Assembly (NCBI GenBank): GCA_951813075.1
Contig: OX638343.1
Coordinates: 2,415,999-2,479,998 of the forward strand
DNA length: 64,000 nucleotides
Source of the DNA: Arenicellales bacterium
GTDB lineage: Bacteria; Pseudomonadota; Gammaproteobacteria; Arenicellales; JAJDZL01
Direction of reading: 5' to 3'
Part shown: positions 1-6,649 of the stretch, in pieces
How positions within the stretch are numbered: the first letter of the stretch is position 1
How the letters are laid out: the number at the start of each line of letters is the position of its first letter
The notes under the pieces: model-generated
Databases searched by the model: none
Told to the model about the DNA's origin: nothing
The model's input: the letters and a program-made list of their open reading frames with translations, nothing else
Translations under genes and position numbers: made by a program

Positions 1-1040
1 GCGAGATGAGCATGGGCAACAATCCAGTGCGTTCCATGAATGTACCAGTTGAGCGACCGGGTCTGTTGAAATGCCCCCTGGATGTTCAGCGGAATTGCGA
101 ACAACACGCCCGTCAGCACCCATTGCAACGGAATGTTCTTGGTATACATCCACCACTTGTCCTTCATCGTCATCAGCATGTTTACCACAAAAGCCAGCGC
201 TGGAATCATGATCAACACACCGGAAACTGAAGCAAACGACTTCAACCATTCCGGTATCGGCGCTCCCATCAGGTGATGCGCACCAGGGGTTGAGTAAAAT
301 GCTGCGATTGACCAGAAGTGCAGATGGCCGATCTTGTGGCTGTACAGCGTGTTACCCGAAATTTTCGGAATAATGTAGTAGGCGATTGCCGCCGATACCG
401 GCGTAATCCATAATCCGAGAATGTTGTGAGCGTGCCACCAGGTCATGTAAGCTTCCGCTAGCCCTGTTACCGGGAATAGATCCGGAACAGCACCGATGAA
501 GTAGCTAAGTATGATGAACAGCAGTGCGGCACCGAAAAACCACATCGTTACATAGAGTCCTTGGGCTTGTCGGTTCAGCATTGTGAGCCAGATATTCACT
601 GCCAGCGGGATGAAGATAAACAAGAGCACGTAAACATCCAGCGGCCAGATCAGATCTTGATATTCGCGGCCGGAAGTCATGCCATTGATCAGGGTGAAAA
701 ACACAGCCACCATACCAATGTTCCAGGCCCAGCAATTCCAGGTTCCCAGTTTCTCGCTCCACAGCTTGGTCTTGCACAATGCAGGCGTCATGTAACACAT
801 TGCACCGGCGAAAGCCATCGATATCCATCCAAAGATCACAAAATGCACATGTACCGGTCTCACCCGACCGAAGTGCAACCAAGGGATGTCATTTGGAAAG
901 ACATCCGGCCACGCCAGTCTCATTGAGGTGATCAGGGCCAGAAATACTCCGATATTGAACATGACGATTGCTGAGAAAAAGAAATGCTTCGCGGCAGTTC
1001 CTTCAGCATAATCGTTTCGTGTGAGTACGTTAGTTGCCAT
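1..1040 (-). CDS. Family-C heme-copper oxidase subunit I-like protein (3' end outside window)
   Basis: Integral membrane catalytic subunit related to CcoN and NorB. It starts at ATG 1040 and is still open at position 1, so about 346 residues are visible. Seen: a GRVRPVHVH motif near residues 58-66 (low-spin heme His), WWHAHN near residue 206 and AHHL near 262 (copper-B His ligands), and THWIVAHAH at the window edge (the helix X heme His pair). A Tyr lies five residues before the His-His pair, exactly where the cross-linked Tyr of CcoN sits. That favours oxygen reduction over NO reduction, because cNOR lacks this Tyr. It is clearly diverged from the CcoN at 10062 and has no CcoO or CcoP beside it. 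It is the last visible gene of a minus-strand cluster starting at 5867. The exact subfamily is uncertain. Confidence 0.8.
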   Translation of the reverse strand, partial: MATNVLTRNDYAEGTAAKHFFFSAIVMFNIGVFLALITSMRLAWPDVFPNDIPWLHFGRVRPVHVHFVIFGWISMAFAGAMCYMTPALCKTKLWSEKLGTWNCWAWNIGMVAVFFTLINGMTSGREYQDLIWPLDVYVLLFIFIPLAVNIWLTMLNRQAQGLYVTMWFFGAALLFIILSYFIGAVPDLFPVTGLAEAYMTWWHAHNILGLWITPVSAAIAYYIIPKISGNTLYSHKIGHLHFWSIAAFYSTPGAHHLMGAPIPEWLKSFASVSGVLIMIPALAFVVNMLMTMKDKWWMYTKNIPLQWVLTGVLFAIPLNIQGAFQQTRSLNWYIHGTHWIVAHAHL

Positions 1041-1080
1041 TGTTTGTTTCTCCGAATTCAGTTTTGGTCGGCAGTTGGAA

Positions 1081-1299
1081 TTACTTACCCTGTTTGATCA
1101 TTAATCTGTTCATGTACCAGAACGATAATGCCGATATTACACCGGTTCCGATTGAGATTACGAATCCCCAGACCAGCAAACCAGTCCACTCCTCATGACT
1201 GCGCATTCCGATTAAAGGTAGGAAGGCCAATTGAAAAACAGTACCGAGCCCGACACCGACAATGAATCCGTTGTACAAGAAATTGAGTAACCGATGCAT
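1081..1299 (-). CDS. Small two-TM membrane protein of the oxidase cluster
   Basis: A 72-residue protein with two predicted membrane helices (about residues 8-30 and 42-64) and a Lys-rich end. I do not recognise a named family. Its ATG overlaps the stop of the upstream 184-residue oxidase-like gene, and the large oxidase subunit follows 40 bp later, so it is probably co-translated and may be an accessory subunit or assembly factor. The role is inferred from position only. Confidence 0.6.
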   Translation of the reverse strand: MHRLLNFLYNGFIVGVGLGTVFQLAFLPLIGMRSHEEWTGLLVWGFVISIGTGVISALSFWYMNRLMIKQGK

Positions 1300-1853
1300 T
1301 AAGTACCTCCGTTACGCTTGAAAACTGTCAGAAATATGTTTGTGATGAAAAGCCAGTAGCCGAATCCCATCAGAATTGCGGTTGTGATAATCGCGATATG
1401 ATGTATGGCACCGACTGCATCCAAAGCCTGCTGGTAGGTCATTCCGTCCAGCACCATATTGCCCTCAATGATGCCGAATAGCACCAGCGAGCTGAAAAAA
1501 CCGAGTACTCCGATGACGGAAAACCAAAAAGACGTATTGGACAGCGTGCGGCTGTATATTGGTCTATGGATGATTTTTGGCAGAATGTAGTAAAAGATTC
1601 CCATGAGCGCCAAAGTGACGCCGCCGACGAGATTGATGTGCGCGTGCGCCAATGGGTCAATCATGTGACCGGCAGGACCAGTCGCACGAATCCAGAGCGC
1701 GAACTCGGGCAAAGTCTGCAGTACGCCCTGAATCGTACCAATCAGCAGGTTGACCACCGACATGACCATGAATTTCAGGATTAACAGCGAATCATTATCT
1801 CTCGCTGTTTCCCGAACGGGTGAATCAACCATGACTTCTGCTGCAATATTCAT
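1299..1853 (-). CDS. Half-size oxidase subunit: C-terminal four-helix module of a family-C heme-copper oxidase
   Basis: A 184-residue membrane protein that aligns by eye only with helices IX-XII of CcoN: an ILKF-type helix start, then DPLAHAHINLVGG where CcoN has [15 protein letters not shown], then a YYILPK segment equivalent to YYLIPR, then two more helices. It keeps the His-x-His pair that binds both hemes in complete subunits, but has no counterpart of helices I-VIII and so no copper-B ligands. The N-terminus is a short soluble segment and the start looks real, so it does not look like a broken gene. It lies 3 bp downstream of a cytochrome c gene and overlaps the next gene. It may pair with the full subunit encoded from 1040 or carry heme by itself. 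Confidence 0.7.
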   Translation of the reverse strand: MNIAAEVMVDSPVRETARDNDSLLILKFMVMSVVNLLIGTIQGVLQTLPEFALWIRATGPAGHMIDPLAHAHINLVGGVTLALMGIFYYILPKIIHRPIYSRTLSNTSFWFSVIGVLGFFSSLVLFGIIEGNMVLDGMTYQQALDAVGAIHHIAIITTAILMGFGYWLFITNIFLTVFKRNGGT

Positions 1854-1856
1854 TGA

Positions 1857-2303
1857 CTAACGATGTTTGTATTTTATTGCGAGATATTTAATGTACTTGA
1901 TAATTTGACCGCGCTGGACTGTGCTTAGCTGGTCACTCCAGCCTTGCATGGCAGAGCCACGAATACCGTTTCGTATGGCTCCATCCAACTGTTCATCGGT
2001 TCTTTGTCCAATGACATCGACGACAAGATTGCTGGGTTTTGGCATCATGCGGTAACTGAACTCACCGTTGCCGCTGCCGTCCGACCCGTGACACAGCGCG
2101 CACAACTGTATGTAGTAACTGCGTCCACGCTCAAGTTCCGCAAGACTCGCACTTTTCGGTACCAGCTGATAGTTGATCGGTTCATGTATGGCAATTCCAA
2201 TCTGTACCCGATCTTCCGGGAACAACACGACCGCGGTTAAAGCCAGACATACAGCAAGCACCAATCCTGTCGAAATCCAGATTGCAGATAGTGACACGTT
2301 CAA
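1857..2303 (-). CDS. Membrane-anchored monoheme cytochrome c
   Basis: A 148-residue protein with an N-terminal membrane anchor (about residues 8-28) followed by a periplasmic class I cytochrome c domain. The heme site is CALCH at 68-72. A later SAMQGW segment supplies a likely Met ligand. The anchor-plus-single-heme design resembles NorC, which feeds electrons to NorB-type subunits. Its stop is 3 bp from the start of the half-oxidase gene, suggesting it is the electron-donor subunit of the downstream oxidase. Confidence 0.85.
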   Translation of the reverse strand: MNVSLSAIWISTGLVLAVCLALTAVVLFPEDRVQIGIAIHEPINYQLVPKSASLAELERGRSYYIQLCALCHGSDGSGNGEFSYRMMPKPSNLVVDVIGQRTDEQLDGAIRNGIRGSAMQGWSDQLSTVQRGQIIKYIKYLAIKYKHR

Positions 2304-2328
2304 TCATAGTCCTGTGCGTTATGATTTC

Positions 2329-3270
2329 CTATTGATTCTGTAACCGGGCGAGTTTGGTTTCCTGCATTGCCATCATCTCGTTACGTGCTGTTTCCAGATC
2401 GAATTCAGGACGCAATGAAATGACGTACCAAACCAATTGCCAACGCTGTTCCTCATCCAGAAAATCAGCGTATGAAGGCATCGGCGTGCCGTCCAGGCCT
2501 GTGGTAAATGTCTGGTAGACACCTTGTGGCTCATTTGAGCCGACAAACTGCGATGCGTCAGTGAAATCTCTTGGAACGATGGGCAGTCCCGCATCGTCCT
2601 CAAGTCCTGGGGCGGAAGGGCCGTCGCCCTTGCCACCGGGGCCGTGGCACTGTTCACACTGCATTAATTCGTAAACTTTTTCGCCGGCATCGACCATGGC
2701 GACATCCGGCATCGGTGGTTCACCGATTTCTATGGGGTCTTCCTGCCACTCGGCTTCTTCTTCCCAGCGGTCAGAAAAACTCTTGATATAGGCGATGACT
2801 GCCCAACGGTCACGTTCCGGAAGGAACTTGAATGCGGGCATGTCCTGCTCCAACACCAGTCCGCGTGAAATAGACCGGAACAAGTCGGCATCGGTGGGCA
2901 ATGAACCGCTTGGTGTTGATCTGAGCTTGTAGACTGCTTCGGTGAAATCGCGTGGTTTGCGTGGTAGCTGATGTTCTCCGGCATATTGCTCGCCGAGTTC
3001 CCAAACAGCGCCATTACCGTCACCTTCGACTCCATGACATCCAATGCACAAGCCTCGGAACACCCACTCACCATGTTCAAGCAATCGAGCGGTGACCGGG
3101 ATACCGTCGCTTGCGGGTTCAATATTTCCGGTTGCGGCCGAATAATCAAATAAGGATCGTCCGGTTGTTACCTCACCGGCTTTTCCGCCCGCTGGCTGCA
3201 GTGAAAGAGCGATCAGAGAGACAGCTCCGACGGCTACGACAAGTGAGGCTGTTGCGAGTAGTTTTTTCAC
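2329..3270 (-). CDS. Diheme cytochrome c
   Basis: Secreted or anchored protein with two cytochrome c domains: CIGCH near residue 75 and CEQCH near 203, each followed by a glycine-rich loop and a Met-containing segment (DMPAF, PMPSY). I chose GTG 3270 (313 residues), which follows AAGGAG at 3282-3287 and opens directly on a Lys-Lys signal peptide. The ATG at 3306 would add 12 residues without a ribosome site. The order of two similar domains resembles CcoP or other diheme electron shuttles. It lies 25 bp upstream of the monoheme cytochrome and probably passes electrons into the same complex. Confidence 0.85.
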   Translation of the reverse strand: MKKLLATASLVVAVGAVSLIALSLQPAGGKAGEVTTGRSLFDYSAATGNIEPASDGIPVTARLLEHGEWVFRGLCIGCHGVEGDGNGAVWELGEQYAGEHQLPRKPRDFTEAVYKLRSTPSGSLPTDADLFRSISRGLVLEQDMPAFKFLPERDRWAVIAYIKSFSDRWEEEAEWQEDPIEIGEPPMPDVAMVDAGEKVYELMQCEQCHGPGGKGDGPSAPGLEDDAGLPIVPRDFTDASQFVGSNEPQGVYQTFTTGLDGTPMPSYADFLDEEQRWQLVWYVISLRPEFDLETARNEMMAMQETKLARLQNQ

Positions 3271-3444
3271 GGGAAAGACAACTCCTTTATGAACGTAAGT
3301 TGACAACTACCTGTTGCAAAGATGCCAACTGAAAAAACAACGGGGCAGGTGACAATTCAATGAATCAAATTGCCGCCACACCCCGATTTTTTTACTTCAT
3401 CCTCCCAAGGATTGGTATTCCTTCAGGAGTGCAAGCATTACAGT

Positions 3445-3897
3445 CTAGTGGCGTCCCGGATCCAGAACGGAACCGCGATTTGACCAATACATGTAAGCTT
3501 CCAAAGCTTTCATCTGCTCACCATCCGGATCAATTATCTCACCCTCGTTGGGTTTTTCGATGCACCAGTTGATCATGTCACGCAAAGTTGCGAATTCGCT
3601 CATTTGCTCCTGGAACTTCGGAAACTCGTGAGGATGTATGTCCGATGAGAACGGATGACACATCGCGCAAGCCATACCCGTATTCGAAAGATTGATTCCG
3701 GGTTCGGTTCCGCCATGAAATAAATTGTCACCTCGAATGACTTGCTCCATGAAAGCATCCGTGAATGCCTGCAGTGTTTCTGAATCATGTGCGACTTTGT
3801 GCGCCGAAGCGCGATTCACCATAAAGGCAAAAGCCAGTGACACACATACAACCACAGTTACCAGGGCCAGCAGCCCCTTGGTCTTAGTGTTTAGCAT
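3445..3897 (-). CDS. Periplasmic monoheme cytochrome c with a SoxA/TsdA-like tail
   Basis: A 150-residue protein with an N-terminal signal or anchor helix and a CAMCH heme site at 77-81. The C-terminal stretch, MINWC near 111 then a Met-x-Ala-Leu-x-Ala-Tyr helix, recalls the end of SoxA/TsdA-type cytochromes, where a Cys can be a heme ligand. That resemblance is by eye only. The ATG at 3897 was preferred over 3912 because GGAGGG (3905-3910) sits 7 bp before it. The gene lies between the metallophosphoesterase and the diheme cytochrome, separated from the latter by about 175 bp, which may hold a second promoter. Confidence 0.75.
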   Translation of the reverse strand: MLNTKTKGLLALVTVVVCVSLAFAFMVNRASAHKVAHDSETLQAFTDAFMEQVIRGDNLFHGGTEPGINLSNTGMACAMCHPFSSDIHPHEFPKFQEQMSEFATLRDMINWCIEKPNEGEIIDPDGEQMKALEAYMYWSNRGSVLDPGRH

Positions 3898-3918
3898 GAA
3901 ATTTCCCTCCATGTTGAA

Positions 3919-5031
3919 TTAATCGCCAGTCCAGCCGCGATCCGCGATTCTGGGTGACAACACTTGATTTTGGTTGTCGCCAGTACCGGAGTCTGCGCGA
4001 GTGGTACCGAACACTTGTTCACGCCACATCATGTACTCATTGTCCATGTAGCCGTCCGCCATGCTCAGCTTACCCCAGCCGACACCATCGAAATGGTCGC
4101 CAGGATCAACTCGCAACATGGGTTTCGTGATTTCCGGAACACCTTGCGGTGCATACGGCCATGGCCAGGAAGTGGCCAACATGCCAATGCTGCGCATGCC
4201 ACCGATCTCATTGTAAAGTGGCTGATGAACATGACCGTGTACATTGGTTATGTTCTGCCAAGGTGCAATGATTTCGTGAACTTGACGCCAATCCCGAATC
4301 CAGAAATTCCATGGTGCATAGCATTCCCAAAGCGGTGTATGCGAGAAGATGATCACCGGCGCATCTTTCGGCCAGTCGGACAATGCACTGGAGAGCCATT
4401 GACGGTTTTTGCTACCCAGGCCGGACCAAGGTCCAGCTTGTGATCCGTCGAGTGCTTCCATGTGTCCCATTCGCTCCTTGGGGGTCATGCCTCTGGCTGA
4501 CCAGTAATCAGGTGCGCTACCGACCGTATCAAGTCCGATAATCAGAACTCCCTTATGCTCGAATGACCAGGGTGACTCGCCGAAATGTTGATTCCAGGCT
4601 TCACCCAAGTCCAGATACCAGTCATGCTCACCCGGTATGAAATGTTTCTGGATAGTTACTTCCTTCAACAACTCAGCACCGAGTTCAAGTTCAACTGGAT
4701 CACCGCGTTGGGCAAGGTCTCCTCCAAAAATCATGAAGTCGAACTCACTACCCATTGCCTGTACTTCGCCGAATGCGCGAGTCGCCTTGTCGATGAATCG
4801 TTGATTCAGTGTTTGTGGATAAAGATGTGTATCTGACACCCACGCGAAACTGAACGATTCACCAGCGGCATTGGCGACCTCCATGGAGGACAGGGTTTGA
4901 AAAAACCCTACCGCACTACCTGTGGCTATCGCACCTCCGGTTAACAGCGACTTGTGCAGGAAAGTTCGTCGAGTGATGTCGACGTTTCCCCCTACAACTT
5001 TATCGCTACTACCTTGCTTTTTCTCTGGCAT
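3919..5031 (-). CDS. Tat-exported calcineurin-like metallophosphoesterase
   Basis: A 370-residue protein with a twin-arginine signal (TRRTFLHK near residues 20-27, then a hydrophobic stretch ending near AANAA-like residues at 52-57). The dimetal phosphoesterase motifs are all present: SDTH (D-x-H), GGDL, GEHD in place of the usual GNHD, FSHTP, and GHVH. A strong AGGAGGAG precedes ATG 5031. It is therefore a periplasmic enzyme, unusual inside a cytochrome/oxidase cluster. The substrate is unknown. It overlaps no neighbour; the downstream cytochrome starts 21 bp later. Confidence 0.85.
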   Translation of the reverse strand: MPEKKQGSSDKVVGGNVDITRRTFLHKSLLTGGAIATGSAVGFFQTLSSMEVANAAGESFSFAWVSDTHLYPQTLNQRFIDKATRAFGEVQAMGSEFDFMIFGGDLAQRGDPVELELGAELLKEVTIQKHFIPGEHDWYLDLGEAWNQHFGESPWSFEHKGVLIIGLDTVGSAPDYWSARGMTPKERMGHMEALDGSQAGPWSGLGSKNRQWLSSALSDWPKDAPVIIFSHTPLWECYAPWNFWIRDWRQVHEIIAPWQNITNVHGHVHQPLYNEIGGMRSIGMLATSWPWPYAPQGVPEITKPMLRVDPGDHFDGVGWGKLSMADGYMDNEYMMWREQVFGTTRADSGTGDNQNQVLSPRIADRGWTGD

Positions 5032-5153
5032 AAACTCCTCCTGCTAAAAAGCATCGCTACAAAAAAATTAATTTTTTATTGTTGTTGTATTCTGGTTATT
5101 AACGAACAAACTGAAACAAAGATTCAACTGAAAGCGAATATCTGTTTTTGAAG

Positions 5154-5867
5154 TTAACCTCCAAGCTCGATCGATATTTCAGTTGTTGCACCGGCTTTGA
5201 TCGTGACTGGTGTTTCGGTTTCTCCGATCTGCTCCTGCCATACAACGAGTGTGTAGTCGCCAGGCGGGACATCGGTTATTGAATAATTACCATCACTGCC
5301 AGTCTGCATAAAGTACGGGTTGGGTACGACGACGACCCAGCCGAGCATCCAGCCATGTGCATCACAATCGGTTCGCACTGGCCCGAAACGTTTAAGGATT
5401 TTAGTTACCTTGGCGTCTTTGAACGGCAACGCAACGTTGAAGGCAGTGGCTTTACCATAGTAGCCGTGAGTATTGTGCAATACCGGGTCGGAATTCAGGA
5501 TATCAACCTTGCCGCGACGAGCGACCTGCACATGGGGTTCGAATATGCACGCGATATTGTTGATTACCGGTCGTTGCATGTCGGGCCAGGCTTTGCCTGA
5601 TTCAACATCTTTCAGATAGACGACGGCATCTTGGACAGCGCCACCGTCACCAAGCATCACCAGAGGTATCTTGCGCGGTTTACCGCAGACTTCTTTATCT
5701 TTGGTGGGAAGAGCAGTTCGAGTTTTAATCACACCGTTATATGTGATTGTACCTTTGAGATCTCCCCCATTCGAGACAGCTTCTTCCTTATACTTTGCTG
5801 CGTTCGCTGTGGCTGCGAATACAAGCGCTAGGGTGAAGGTGAGTACTACATTCAAACTGCGGCGCAT
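5154..5867 (-). CDS. Secreted cupredoxin-like protein with C-terminal carboxypeptidase-regulatory-like fold
   Basis: A 237-residue exported protein. ATG 5867 is preceded by GAGGAG at 5875-5880; the ATG at 5891 has no such site. After the signal peptide comes a beta-rich domain with a possible type-1 copper set: His of VLHNTHG near 150, then Cys, His and Met in DCDAHGWM near 180. The last 50 residues (GNYSITDVPPGDY and so on) match the carboxypeptidase regulatory-like beta-sandwich. Such proteins are often annotated near methylamine-utilisation or cytochrome genes. As first gene of the minus-strand cluster it could be a copper electron carrier or copper chaperone for the oxidase. Copper binding is inferred. 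Confidence 0.7.
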   Translation of the reverse strand: MRRSLNVVLTFTLALVFAATANAAKYKEEAVSNGGDLKGTITYNGVIKTRTALPTKDKEVCGKPRKIPLVMLGDGGAVQDAVVYLKDVESGKAWPDMQRPVINNIACIFEPHVQVARRGKVDILNSDPVLHNTHGYYGKATAFNVALPFKDAKVTKILKRFGPVRTDCDAHGWMLGWVVVVPNPYFMQTGSDGNYSITDVPPGDYTLVVWQEQIGETETPVTIKAGATTEISIELGG

Positions 5868-6479
5868 TCTTAATCTCCTCCATAGTTTCATAGTTGGCTT
5901 TTCATATTTTCAGTTATTTTTATTCTACAACAATTTTTTCATTTATTCTTCGCCAGATATTTATATACAAAACCGAAATACAAAACCGAACTATTGTTGT
6001 CAAAAATATTTCGTGCTTTTAATATAGCAATTGAGTCACTACAATCAACAAAATATATTTTAAATATTTATATCGTATATTTTCAAATTCAAATCGCGGG
6101 AGTTGGTAAGTTCCAAGAATCTCGGGTCGGAGCGGTTCTGCCAGATTCGACGTTGAGCTGGAGAGGTTGAACGGCAGATATTCGGACGTTGTTTAAATTT
6201 GTGGGGATTTTCCTGGTGGACGAAGCCATGGTTGCTGCTGGACTCGGGATACTGTAGGTCCGCCATCTGAGAAAGTCTGATGCAATGCGTGACAAATTTT
6301 TCGGGATGTTCTGACGTCTGAGCTGAATGTTGTTCGATTCAGCGACGCGGCTGTTTCAGGGACAATTGATTCGGTGCCAATAGTGATTGTCCATGTAGAA
6401 TTCGAATAGGATTGTCACTCTTGCATCGTCAGATCGCGCTCAGCAAGCTTGCGTTGCTCGATTGCTGTTCGGTGTTTGG
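5868..6479. other. 612-bp gene-free stretch
   Basis: The first 190 bp (5890-6080) are strongly AT-rich and should hold the promoter of the 5867-1 cluster, though no convincing -35/-10 pair was seen. The rest (6080-6480) has normal composition. Two short overlapping minus-strand frames of 68 codons exist near 6060-6295 but show no recognisable protein and no ribosome site. Confidence 0.5.
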
Positions 6480-6641
6480 CTATTGGTCGTGCGATTCGAC
6501 CTCATCATCATCCATCAGGACGCGATGAGCCTCGCCATCGAGGTCATCATACTGACCACTTCTGACGGACCAGAGAAAAAAAGCCGCGATAACGGCCGCG
6601 ATGACCAGCGTCATTGGCACGAGCAGGTACAGTATTTCCAT
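6480..6641 (-). CDS. ccoS: CcoS, cbb3 oxidase maturation protein
   Basis: A 53-residue protein starting MEILYLLVPMTLV, with a single N-terminal helix, then FFLWSVRSGQYDDLDGEAHRV and an acidic tail. The helix followed by W-x-x-x-x-GQ(Y/F)DDLD is the hallmark of CcoS, needed for insertion of heme and copper into cbb3 subunit I. It starts 8 bp after the ccoI stop on the same strand, the usual ccoI-ccoS order. The family call is confident despite the small size. Confidence 0.93.
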   Translation of the reverse strand: MEILYLLVPMTLVIAAVIAAFFLWSVRSGQYDDLDGEAHRVLMDDDEVESHDQ

Positions 6642-6649
6642 GAACGGGC

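Noticed and set aside
1..1040. Classical NorB nitric oxide reductase
   Set aside because: The active-site Tyr of oxygen reductases is present at the right distance from the His-His pair, and the NorB glutamates were not recognised; kept as a family-C oxidase-like protein.
3353..3372. Imperfect palindrome CAATTCAATGAATCAAATTG upstream of the diheme cytochrome
   Set aside because: Too degenerate and AT-rich to assign to a regulator; may be chance.
6060..6295. Two overlapping 68-codon frames on the minus strand
   Set aside because: No ribosome site, no recognisable family, and they overlap each other in different frames.
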